From NCBI RefSeq assembly GCF_003576645.1, contig NC_044916.1, positions 12,619,719 to 12,683,718 of the forward strand: a stretch of 64,000 nt of DNA, read 5' to 3'. The position numbers and the translations under genes were made by a program. The first letter of the stretch is position 1, and each line of letters begins with the position of its first letter. Shown piece by piece: positions 45,601 through 57,074 of the stretch. The notes beneath the pieces were generated by a model that was not told the origin of the DNA, did no database searches, and was given only the letters and a program-made list of their open reading frames with translations. The DNA is from Ipomoea triloba (lineage: Eukaryota; Streptophyta; Magnoliopsida; Solanales; Convolvulaceae).

Positions 45601-48600
45601 AAGCATTTTCATTCCATAGATCCACACTTTCTCCCTATGCCTCTCAATAGTTTACTGTACATAGGAATGTATCGGTATGTTTGTTGGAAAATGTGTTATA
45701 GCATAATTAACGCAATTACACTAATGAGGGAATCCTTATAGGTATGGTATTGTCTTGAGGGTCAAGAATAGCCTCATAGAATAAATACATAGAGATGTGG
45801 GACATTAATCTCGCATCTTCACCAATTCTAGGGTTCTTTCTCTAAAACAATTCGTCTGTAAAGGCAAAAACAGTATTTGAAGCCCAAGTAGAAGTGACAT
45901 AGACTTGGACCATGTATTAATATGAAATGATAACAGCCAACCTTTTCTGCAGCATATTCCCAGGGGAAAAGCTTATAAAACCAGAGTTAGATGACATGCA
46001 TTCTAATAGCTGCTTAAGCATGAGATTCCTCCGGATATCATTAGCGCCGTCACACTGAAGTTGCACCGTTTGATCCAATTCAGATACATATCTCTCAAAA
46101 ACATGGGTTTGATTGGTAGTATCGGCTGCAACTGACTCCATAGATTCTTTCATGCTTGAAAAGATGGGGATGTATAGGAACAAAGCACAAATAAAATGAA
46201 TAATATTTGTTCCCTTGAGAATTTGAATAATCTGAGAAAGTAGATAGAGGGAAGTGGTTGCAGATATACACTTGTTCATATCCTGCCAGGGAAAATGAAA
46301 CTCATGATTAGCTAGTGTCAAGCACTCCTTGCCATAGTGGAATCAATTCTTAAATGGAGGAACCAAAAATTTCAATAAGAAATTTCATATTTGACCAAAA
46401 TTAACTACACCATATGCTCTCGTTTCCCAAGCCCCCAAAACAACTAAGAAAAATGCTTTATACTAACAACAAAATAAGATTTGGTTACTTGTCAGGGGTG
46501 ATTGTCTTCCACTGAAGTAAACTCCACATGGAAAAGTATAGCATGTAAGGTCTGCGATGGAATAATGGCCAAAGAATGAAATTTCTTACAGTTCTTTCTC
46601 AAATTTGAAAATCCAAGCAACCAATTCTTCTATAACAACCTGCTTCCATAAGGTTCATTTTAACTTAAAATTACTATTAAAGAGTACTTAAATGGAGATG
46701 ATCTCACATTAGTATCTCTTAAGTACAATGATGGAAGCAGTGTGGGAAAGACCAATAAGCTGAAAATATTCTGGGTGACAATTTTGCTCAAACGAGGCTC
46801 CCCAACGCTAAGCATGTCCTGGAAGTAGTAGAGATCATTTGTGATTTCATCACTTTCTAGAACAAGTTTACTTCTTTCAAAATTCCAAGCCTCCCTGAGC
46901 CAAAGTCATTTGAAATGTATAAATATAAATAACATATTTCTTGAAAGGATCAACTTAGATAACAATTTTTTATCTACAAATTCAGAGGGCATACTTTTTA
47001 TCATGGACTATTTTATCCAGGTGGAAGCATCTCTTTCTTAAATAAAGGACCAAGTCAGAAAAGTAATCTGAAACTGGAGGTGTTGTTATAAACTGATAGA
47101 CCATATCATCACAAACTGCATAACCAAAAGACCACTGTTGCAAAATAGCAATATTTTAGTCATCTAGTTGAAAGCACCTCAAACATTACACTTTGAACCT
47201 GTACCGTTATATATGTTCAGAGTCACAGTACGAATGGCTGTCTGAATCATCTTTTCCTCATGATGAGCAAATTTAAGAGCCTCCGTATACAATGGAAATG
47301 AGATCACTGTCTCCTGTCAATATCGAAAGCAAATAGCAAGTCAACATATATTCAACTAAACATACTTGGACCATAGAGGCAACTATGGAATACTACTAGC
47401 AGGGCGCTAGTGTACAAAAATACAAAATACAACACTCGGCTTGAACATTGTGTCCAAATGAATCCAACAAATCCCAAAAGTCAACTGAAAACTTAAATAT
47501 ACTAGCAAGTTTGTAGCATTTTAGCAATAATCAAACACTTACTCTAATGCTTTCTTGTGTTGCAAGTAAACATGTCCAAAATTCTGCAATTTACTTCAAG
47601 TCACATAAATCCAAGTCCAGACCAAATTCCAAAATTTTTATTTAGCATTTTTTTTTATTTCAGCATTTATTACTCTTCATTGACAAAAATTATGATCCAT
47701 GTTTTTAAAGTCCAACAGCAGTATAGTGCACTACAAATAGAGAACGCTTTCCTTGAAGAACCTTTTACTCCATAAGATATATGAAATCAGTCACATTATT
47801 AACTATTTAGTAAACAAGTGGTGATTCATTGGATATTTGGATATATACATATATAATACTTACTAAATGTGAGGTTCTGCAATTCTGCTGGTGGGCCTTT
47901 ACCAAAAGGCAAAGTGTCTCCCTGGTTATTTTCCCGCTCATAACTCTGAATCAAATGAGAAACTGTTAAAGTAAAATTTCAAGGAATTCAATTACGAAAA
48001 GTAAACAGAAGGGAATAATATGGTAAAATTACTGAATGCAACCTTAACAAAGATACATAATAATAAGCTAGATCTCCATCAGAGAACTCATAGCAATGAG
48101 TAATAATGTTGTTGATATAGTCATTACTCAAACAGTAGTCTGCATCATCCACAAAAGAAGCATATGAGAAAGGCATTATGCTTCAAATCACAATAACAGG
48201 GCAATTTAAGAAAATGAGTTACTGTAAGGGAAAAGAAGTAGGTAGCAATTTTGATATAAGAGTTAAGACATGAAGTAGAAAAGATCAAGAATTTGGCTGA
48301 ACTCTTTTTACTTGCTCAAAATTTGCCCTTCCCCTCCAGAACTATAACACCTAAGAACAAGTGTTTACTTCTTTGAATTTCAACAGTGATTGGATGGTCT
48401 CTCCCCAAGTTCCATTATGTTCAAAGACAAGAGAACTCAAAAATACTTACAGATTGCATGTTCAGTTTGTATGTTCTGAATCATTATGCTCAAATATTGA
48501 AGTAGGGGTGCCTCAATGCTTGAATCTCCACTAATCTTTAGTAAACGAAGAAACTCAGCTAAAACTTGATATTCCATGAAACACCTGGAGACAAGCAGAA

Positions 48601-49374
48601 GCACAGTACACGTCTGACAACCAGTCAGGGTATACATTATCCTAAAATCAAATGATTGATTGTTAAGAAGTTACATACTCAAATATCAAGGGATCATGAC
48701 TGTCACCATAAGTAACAATCTCTACAATAGATTGTAACAGGTCAACTAGTGGATCCTGGAAGCAAAAGACCAGTAGCACGTATGAGATAACGGATTTGAG
48801 AGTTTACAAAATTATATTCCACTGGGAATAATGATAATGATAATGATAATAATACTAATAATAATGAAGTTTCCTTTCATACCCTGTTTTTATAATCCAC
48901 AAGCTTGATTTCTCGCAATTCATTAACTATGCATCTGTGTCACCAGAACTATATTGAGAAAAATCTCATAGTTTCGAAGAAAAACAATAAACATAACAAA
49001 ACAAAAATACAATAAAATATGACAGCAGATAACTCAGAATGAGTTGAATAGCAGCAGGAAGAAGATTTGTAATGAAATGAAAATTTATATTCATCTCCTA
49101 GCTGGAATCAAGCTGGGAATAGAGCTCCAACAAATGAAGAGGGTAATGAGACTAATAGAGGGTGGCGTAGAACCTAGAGGCTCTAAGATCTAGAAACAAG
49201 GCAAATCTCGAAACAAAAGAAAGAGCGAAATCTCCATTATATTCACACACACACACAAAAAAACCGTTAAATCAAGAACATAAAGAAATCCAGAAAGCAG
49301 CTAAAAAGTAGATGATCATACTTGAAGTGCTGAAGAGAGAAGCGATCGACTGATCTCCAGAAAGAGCTCCACAT
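42629..49374 (-). CDS. TT9: CLEC16A homologue, TT9/GFS9 (FPL-domain trafficking protein)
   Basis: Nineteen exons on minus: 49322-49374, 48883-48934, 48679-48755, 48451-48584, 48043-48139, 47864-47945, 47205-47313, 46995-47115, 46708-46894, 45942-46282, 45270-45358, 45133-45185, 44605-44742, 44038-44143, 43760-43834, 43619-43668, 43346-43493, 43080-43246, 42629-42883. All introns are GT-AG and phases agree, giving 777 residues. It opens [18 protein letters not shown]. The FPL domain (about 40-190) contains [15 protein letters not shown] and the [18 protein letters not shown] segment; [20 protein letters not shown] and the C-terminal [13 protein letters not shown] also match the family. Known: Arabidopsis TT9/GFS9 is a Golgi-associated protein needed for vacuolar trafficking and seed-coat flavonoid deposition; animal CLEC16A/Ema acts in endosomal and autophagy pathways. 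Exon 6 has a second in-frame donor (see findings). No disabling mutation seen. Confidence 0.94.
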
Positions 49375-50580
49375 TTCAATCAAAACGCGATGGGGTTGTA
49401 TGTAGAACTGATTTTATACATAAAATTGTTTTCTTTTATTTACTCCGTATTTGTTTTGTTTTCTTCTTTTTTGATGAAAGGAAGGGAGGCTTTGAAATCC
49501 CCGCCCGCGCGCACAATGGGGGCCATATTTTATGATGATCGGTTTTTGTTACGTTTGGTGCTTTGGTTTGTCAGAACAGCAACCAACAACCGTCAACTTC
49601 ACGTTTCAGTTCCCGGTTTACAAATCGCTCCACCCGTTTGTGTGATAAAAGTTGGGATATAGGCAAATTAAGCTATTCGTCAATTGTTTGTGTCTGGTCA
49701 TTTTAGTAATCCCTTGACCCATTTAATCGAGTTATTCGTGGGGAAGTTGTACAATTAATCCCGATTAGTTGTTTCTCAATATACTCCCCGCCCCGCCCCG
49801 CCCTGTTGTCATCCCTAATCCTGATGTTTAGGTCTAGTCGTCCTAACAACCCATGACCCATCTACCTAATTTTATGTTTGGGTGTTGTCCAATTAACCTA
49901 TAGTCTTAGTAGCTCGGAGTCCATTTATCCGGTTGTTCATATTTGGCCATCCTAGTAACTCATGACCTATTTACCTATATTGTTAATAACCCCTAGTTAG
50001 TTATTTGTCAATATATCCATCTAGCCTTAGCGATTCAGGACTCATTTGTGACTTTTAGTTGCATCTTTTACGGGTTATTGAGATGACAAAAGGAAGCAAA
50101 GTCAAATATGAACTTGACAAGAAAACTTGTCTGGTTAAGATATGATAGCGCATTATCTGATATTTGCATCTCAGTTGAATGTGCACATATTTTATGCATA
50201 TGACAACAACAATGTAACTTCATTAAGACATATATTGTTAAAAATCAAAAGTATTGGATGAGTAATTGCTCCTCTCATATTATAATTTAAGACGATTTCC
50301 ATTTGCTATTTTGTGTTATTCATTAGATTTGATTTTGAGAAGTTTGAGGCCTTGAGCTGAGAAATTTGTTTATTGATTTGTGTAGAATCAATCTAACTGT
50401 TTAGTTTGGATTTTGTTTTCATATTATGCTTACTGCTTTGAAGCATAATTGATTCCTTATTTTCACTGTACTGTAGAAGCATTATTTAAATTTTTGTCTT
50501 TGTATACATATTTTAACTTGTTTTCATTTACGGATCTATATCAGCAAAAGTATAAGCAATTTTATTCTTTTGTTATAATA
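49375..50580. other. TT9 upstream region with diverged tandem repeat
   Basis: The 5' UTR and promoter of TT9 lie in the first few hundred bases. About 49670-50050 contains three to four diverged units built on ggtcat..tagtaa.cc.tgacccattta and ttgtccaattaacc, roughly 110-130 bases each. A gccccgcccc run lies near 49790. No ORF of note. Confidence 0.5.
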
Positions 50581-53500
50581 CTAGTTTTATACGTGCATTG
50601 TGCGAATGGGTTAATGCCCAATGTTTATATTTAAATAAATATTTGAAAGTATATCAATGCAAGATTATATAGGAGAAGTTTATACATGTGTAATTGAATA
50701 TCGAATTTTTTTATTTAAATATCTAACTCAAAGTATATGAATCCAAGATAATATAGAAAATTCATTATAATTATTACTAAAATAAATGTTTGCAACCTTG
50801 TAAAATTGATAGTCTAAATATTTGGTCTAAAAATGATAGTCTAAATAAATACCACTTTTAATTTGAATTTTTCTAAGTGTTCTTAATTCTCTTTTGAGTA
50901 ACGTTGTCATTGTCTTCATATTTACTATTTGTTCTCTTCCTTTTTGTTGGTAGTGTGTTATTTGCAATTCGGTTATTGTTGGTAGCATAGATGACAACGT
51001 CATGCAATGAGATTATGATATAGGAGCTATGAACTTTCCTTTAGGTGTTCTGCTTAGGGTTCATTTGGTTTAACCTTGTTGAATGAGTTATTGTGGATAA
51101 AGAAATCCCTAGTTTAAGAAAAAAGATTAAATAAATTAATAAAAATTTGAAAATTTAAAATATTATGTATTCCAAAGATATTAAAAGGTAGTTTCTCGCT
51201 TCAATTTGCTGGGTAAAGGGTTATTTGAGTATTTTCATTGTCAACAAATCCCCCAAGTAGTTAATATGATTGGTTTCAAACTATTCATTTTTATTTTTTT
51301 CATGGTATTTAAGAAATACATATGTATCATTTTTTGGCGTAACTACTAATTTATCTAATTCAATAAGAGTAAAATAGAGTGATTCCGCTTCAATTTGTTG
51401 GGTTATTATTTGAGTACTCTCTTTGTCAACCAATCCCCAAGTAGTTAACATATATAATTAGCTTCAAATTATTTACAAATTTTTTTTCATAGTATTAATA
51501 AAATACTTGGTAAATAAATATATAACATTATTTTGTACTATAACTTTGATATTTAATTACAAGATATTGTAAAAATAAGATAATGAACAATGTAATGAAT
51601 ATCAATTGATAAATTTGAATGTAAATAATCTTTGCATGAGAGAAAATAAAGACAATATAACTAATGAAATTATTTCTCTTATTTAATTTAATTTTTTGAT
51701 AATGAATAATTTTTTCAAATAAAGGTATTGTAGACACATAATTATAAATTAAAGAAATACATATGTATCACTTTTTGTTGTAGCTACTAATTTATTTCTA
51801 CTATACTAATAAGAGTCAAAGAGAGTTAGGCCTAAAATGGGTAGAAAAATGGCGATTAAATTATTTAATCAAATGAATGGTTCAGATGAATTATTTAATC
51901 AAATAGATGGTTAAGATAATTCAGATTAATATTATTAATAGAGATTACCTAATTTAACCTTACTTTTATGATTATCCGTTAAGTTTTCCGTTAAATATTA
52001 TCTTCTCCGTTAATATTTCGTTAACTTTTAACTTACCCATTAATTTCTATAAGAATGGTCTTAGGTTCGAACCTCATCTCAATCAAATTTGACATAATTA
52101 AGTCTCTCACTCTATTTTACTCTTATTGAATTAAATAAATTAGTAGCTATAACAAAAAATGATACATATGTATTTCTTTAATTTAGAATTATGTGTCTAT
52201 AATACCTTTATTTGAAAAAAATTATTCATTATCAAAAAATTAAATTAAATAAGAGAAATAGTTTCATTAGTTATATTGTCTTTATTTACCTCATGCAAAG
52301 ATTCTTTACATTTAAGTTTATCAATTGATATTCATTACATTGTCCATTATCTTATTTTTACAATATCTTGTAATTAAATATCAAAGTTATAGTACAAAAT
52401 AATGTTATATATTTATTTACCAAGTATTTTATTAATACTATGAAAAAAAATCAAAATAATTTGAAGCTAATTATATTAACTACTTGGGGATTGGTTGACA
52501 AAGAGAGTACTCAAATAATAACCCAGCAAATTGAAGCGGAATCACTCTATTTTACTCTTATTAAATTAAATAAATTAGTAGTTACACCACAAAATGATAC
52601 ATATGTATTTCTTAAATACCATGAAAAAATAAAAAAGAATAGTCTGAAACCAATCATATTAATTACTTGGGGATTTGTTGACAATGAAAGTACTCAAATA
52701 ACCCATTGCCCAGCAAATTGAAGCGAGAAACTACCTTTTAATATCTTTGAAATACATAATATTTTAAAATTTCAAATTTTTATTAATTTATGTAATCTTT
52801 TTTCTTAAACTAGGGATTTCTTTATCCACAATAACTCATTCAACAATAATGGTTGAACCAAATGAACCCCAAGCAGAACACCTAAAGGAAAGTCCATAGC
52901 TCCTATATCATAATCTCATTGCATGATGTTGTCATCTATGCTACCAACAATATCTGAATTGCAAATCACACACTACCAACAAAAAGGAAGAGAACAAATA
53001 GTAAAGATGAAGACAATGACAATGTTACTCAATAGAGAATTAAGAACCACTTAGAAAAATTCAAATTAAAAGTAGTATTTATTTAGACTATCTTTTTTAG
53101 ACCAAATATTTAGACTATCGATTTTACAAGGTTGCAAACATTTATTTTAGTAGTAATTATAATGAATTTTCTATATTATCTTGGATTTATATACTTTGAG
53201 TTAGATATTTAAATAAAAAAAATTTGACATTCAATTACCCATGTATAAACTTCTCCTATATAATCTTGCATTGATATACTTTCAAATATTTATTTAAATA
53301 TAAACATTGAGCATCAACCCATTCGCGCAATGCGCGTATAAAACTAGTAATTTAATAAGAGTAAAATAGAGTGAGAAACTTAATTATGTCAAATTTGATT
53401 GAGATGAGGTTCGAACCTAAGACCTTTCTTATAGAAATTAATGGGTAAGTTAAAAGTTAACAAAATATTAACGGAGAAGAGAATATTTAACGGAAAACTT

Positions 53501-53685
53501 AACGGATAATCATAAAAGTAAGGTTAAATTAGGTAATCTCTATTAATAATATTAATTTGAATTATCTTAACCATCTATTCGATTAAATAATTCATCTGAA
53601 CCATCCATTTGATTAACTAATTTGACCGTCATTTTTTCTACCCATTTTAGGCCTAACTCTCTTTGGCTCTTATTAGTATAGTAGA
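50581..53685 (-). mobile_element. Helitron (minus sense), split by a sibling Helitron
   Basis: Begins on minus with TCTACTATACTAATAAGAG at 53685 after A, and runs to 53348. It resumes at 51796 and ends with gcacaatgcacgtataaaaCTAG at 50581, followed by T. Without the insertion at 51797-53347 the two parts total 1554 bp, and their junction rebuilds a sequence seen intact in the inserted copy (aattaaataaattagtagc). No Rep/helicase ORF. Confidence 0.85.
51797..53347 (+). mobile_element. Helitron (plus sense) inserted into its sibling
   Basis: Starts TCTACTATACTAATAAGAG and ends cattcgcgcaatgcgcgtat followed by aaaaCTAG (hairpin GCGC/GCGC) and then T. Length 1551 bp against 1554 for the host copy. 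Inside are the same landmarks: a ggttcgaacctcatctc motif in the first 350 bases, and a gcttcaatttg.tggg unit repeated directly. Non-autonomous. The flanking bases are T/T rather than the usual A/T. Confidence 0.85.
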
Positions 53686-54191
53686 TATGTGATAAAGTGT
53701 ATACATGGGTTGATGGTCAAAATACGGCCAAAGTACTTTTATTAGCAATAGATCAGATACAATTGAGTTATCCTAAGCAGTAACCGGTCTACGTGACAGT
53801 GGGTCAGAGGTTTCCGAGCTACTTAAATGTCGTGTTAGGGGACAGATGTCGGTCACACGGCATGGTGGGCGCATGGCGGCCAGGCAAAGGGCTAAATGCA
53901 GGCCCACTACTTGTAAGCCAAGTGCTATGCGACTATGAGCGGTGCGCCCGAGGGGCAGTTCACAGGGAAATAAACTCGATCCGACCGGTCCGAGTACCTG
54001 CGCCGGATGGGTCCCACCTGAACTCTCCGCACACAGTTGATCGGGAAGGATAGACTAGATGGATCAGTCTAGAGCGAAACAGTCCAGGTTTTTGCTCGGC
54101 TAAACTCTATGACTTGGGTTCCGATCATGGTACGCTTGAAGTAACCCGGGGAATAATCCCTATCAAGTAGCCCCCTAGCCTCGGCCCCGTC
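53686..54191. other. GC-rich fragment of unassigned repeat
   Basis: Much more GC-rich than the Helitrons to the left, with tagccccctagcctcggccccgtc abutting the Sirevirus LTR. It resembles part of an LTR or internal region of another retroelement, but no domain or terminus is identified. The overlapping 86-codon ORF has no recognised family. Confidence 0.35.
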
Positions 54192-55990
54192 TGTTGGTCC
54201 CAAGGGGATGGGGTACAAGTTTAGAGGGGGGGGGGGGTGAATAGACTTGTATAAGATTTTGCAAATCTTTTCGACCTCTCGTGTGTATTGAACTTAGGAT
54301 GTTTAGGTTCGATACCTCACGAGGTGAAGACAGAGTTTTATGCGCAGCGGAAATGTTATCCCCTTTTAGTTAGCACGAGTTTGAGTTAGTTCGAGAGGTG
54401 TGTTTATATGTAGTGCAATCGAGAGGTTAGCGAGAGATAAAAGCAGTAAGTAAATGCAAGAGAGATTTTTAAGTGGTTCGGCCAACCCGCCTACGTCCAC
54501 TCTTCTTCCAGAAACTCCCTGGAAGGATTGCACTAAAAACTTCCCTTTTTAGTACAATATCGAGCGCTTGAGCTTTGATCACGAAGCCCGCCTCAAGCCT
54601 CAGGTTTTTCGCCCTGCTTCTTGTTACTCCACCTCTCGAGCACTTGACCTTTGATCACCAAGCCCGCGTCAAGCCTCAGGATCTTCACAAGACAGCTCCC
54701 AGGTTACTCCACCTCTCCAAGGTCTTTCTCCCCGCTTCCAGCTACTCCACCTCTCGAGCACTTGACCTTTGATCACCAAGCCCGCGTCAAGCCTCAGGTT
54801 TCTTTCACTCGGACAGCTGCCAGGTTACTCCACCTCTCTTGCTTAATCCAAAGCAAGGTGTTTTTGGTTGTCACAGTTGAATGTAACAGGCTCCAATCTG
54901 ACCACAAGCTATCGTTGAATCAACTTCGATGTAGAGCAGCTTCGGTCACCTTCTAGATGTATAACAGTTTAAGCTTTGTAACTCTCTTAAACACTAAGAT
55001 GTGTTTTCTCGCTGTTTTGAATATCAGGATGATATTCCAAGTTAAGCACTTGCACTTGAACGTTTTAGACAGACACTTCTTAAGAATTTCGAACTTCTTT
55101 TCTTTTTAACTCCCCCTTTTTTTTTTTTTGTGTCTTTACGTCCTTATATATGAGAGTAGAGGAATAATTCCGTTGGAGGGAAAATTATTCCGTTTGAAAT
55201 TTGTCTCCCATGCTGATCATGGGTCTTGCATATTTTCAGCATATTTCATGGAGTGGTGATCTTGTAACTTGAACCTCTTTGTCTTGTAGTGAATATTCCA
55301 TAGTTCACTTTCTTGAGTCCATGCTCCACTTTCGTCTTTTGGTAAAAGTTACTCTTTTTATATTCCCATTATTCCTTGTTTGTAGGGAATCAGACCACTT
55401 CAGCATTGGTGCACCTTTTGACCGTTTGTGGTGGAAATCTGACGTGTCATCCATTTCCGCCCATTTTGAAATCTTCACGTTCGGCACCTCTTCATTATTC
55501 CATCTCCATGATATTCTTCTTCTCCAAACTTTAAGTATGACCGTCATTCAGCTTTGTTGGAGAATTGTTAGTGTATCGAGACCAAGGTTGATATCTTGAT
55601 TGCTTGATGTCTCGTACTCAAATATCGAGAGGTCTATCTCTCGAACTCTGTTTATGTCTCGAACTGGATAACTGTATCGAGAGGTCCTACCTCTCGAACT
55701 CTGCTTATGTCTCGAGACTTAGTTGATGTCTCGCAGACCCTTATTCCTCCAGTGTTGTCCCATGCTTTCTTCTGATCTGTCTATATGATTACAACACGAG
55801 ACTTCTAAGATGTTCAAACAAATTTACCTCAAGCTTAAATATTTTCCGAGTTGAGCTCAAAGTTACCCGGTTGTATTTTCGCTCTTGCTTTACTTGTCGA
55901 ACTTACAACGTTTTGCCTATGTGTCGAGACTTGGGGATTTCTACTTAACAGTTGGTATCATCAAAACCTATTACATGATGTTCCTTAACA
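54192..55990 (-). repeat. Sirevirus 3' LTR
   Basis: On minus it starts TGTTAAGGAACATCATG directly after the polypurine tract and ends ...CCAACA at 54192 (TG...CA ends, 1799 bp). It contains many ctctcgaac/gtctcga motifs and a three-unit tandem repeat at 54557-54840. A G/C homopolymer sits near 54227-54238. The 5' LTR is outside the window, so age cannot be judged. Confidence 0.8.
54557..54840. repeat. Tandem repeat within the LTR
   Basis: Three units (starting about 54561, 54635 and 54754) with cgagcacttgacctttgatc and caagcccgcgtcaagcctca, each followed by ..gttactccacctct. The second unit is longer by an extra cttccagctactccacctct. Confidence 0.9.
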
Positions 55991-56010
55991 ATTTCCCCCT
56001 TTTTGATGAT
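55991..56010 (-). other. Polypurine tract of the Sirevirus
   Basis: On minus: catcatcaaaaagggggaaat directly before the LTR's TGTTAAGG. This is the plus-strand primer site of reverse transcription. Confidence 0.8.
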
Positions 56011-56279
56011 GCCAACACATATACTTACTCTATATGGCTGATTTGATAGAAAGAATTAACATAGATTTTATTTTTCAGCGCATATGGTAAGTTTGACAAA
56101 TACTCTACTAAAACATGAATAATAGAACTCACGCAACACCCCCAGTAAAAGATATATATATGATTATAAAAGGGAATGTTTACAAAGCAGAGTTTAGTAG
56201 AAAAGTTTAAAAGAAATAAGACCAAGAACAACATAGACATCAATACATTGAAATAAGATGGAGTTTGGACCACGAGAGC

Positions 56280-57074
56280 TTACTTCTTGTTGGCTTTCCT
56301 TTTCTTGTTAATGGCTTCTCGTGTCTTGATGGGGTCTTTCGGATTTACCAGGCTTAAGTATTCATCTGTGACATCTAGATGCCTGTAGTTCCTGTAGGCT
56401 TCCCCCACGAACTGACCATCAATTACTCCATCTTTCCACCAGGCAATGCATTCTTCTGGAGACATATTGCTGTGTGTAGATATCCCAGTGGTTTTCAGCA
56501 GCTTGAATATCTCCAGGGTCAGAATTTGTTCAGTGTCTTCTCTGTTCCCAAACTTAAAGCTTGTCATGAGAAGATCTATCTTCCTTTCTTCTTCTGACTG
56601 TTGTTCTTGTCTTTTTCTTCTTCTTTCTCTGTCCTCTTCTCTCCTTCTCTCCATTTCCAGTGTGCGCTGAACCCTTAGGTTTTCTGCCTTTTTAGCATCC
56701 TCCATTGCTTTGCTCATGATTCTTGGTATTTTTGGAGGTGGTCCAGCTGGTTCACTTGCTGCCCTTTTCTTGCTTGTTGTATCCCCCTTCTTTTTCCCTT
56801 TATTTTCCCCCTTGTTGGCATCATCAGCACGGGAAAGAAGGATGGACATACCTTCGAAGATAGCTTGAAGCTGGGCAGGCACTTGGTTCGACAGGTCATC
56901 AAGTATGGCTTTCATTACATCCTGTCGAAGTTCACTGGAATGTTGGAAGGCTCGAAGCTCTGTTCTCATCTCGGCTAATTCAGCCCTCGCACTTGCAGCC
57001 TCTGCTCGAGCTACAGCAGCTTCATCAGTGGCTTTCCGTGCTGCATCCTCAGCCCATATCGCCTGTTCGAGAAG
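56280..57074 (-). pseudogene. Env-like ORF, C-terminal part after an in-frame stop
   Basis: Open in the same frame as 57075-59870 beyond a single TAA. 264 codons: 35 before the first Met (AAVARAEAASARAELAE, coiled-coil like), then 229 residues. A long charged helix (AEAASARAELAEMRTELRAF; MERRREEDRERRRKRQEQQ) and a Lys-rich C-terminus (KKRKANKK) suggest coiled coil and nuclear-type basic signals. No catalytic motif. It is likely the original end of the same protein. Confidence 0.7.

Noticed and set aside
49390..49662. 90-codon ORF just upstream of TT9 on plus
   Set aside because: It overlaps the TT9 promoter/5' UTR, starts in its leader and has no recognised domain; a bidirectional transcript cannot be excluded, but nothing supports a protein.
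50581..53685. Segmental inverted duplication or CRISPR-like structure
   Set aside because: The palindrome is fully explained by two Helitrons with recognisable ends. No regular short repeats with spacers exist anywhere in the window, and the host is a plant.
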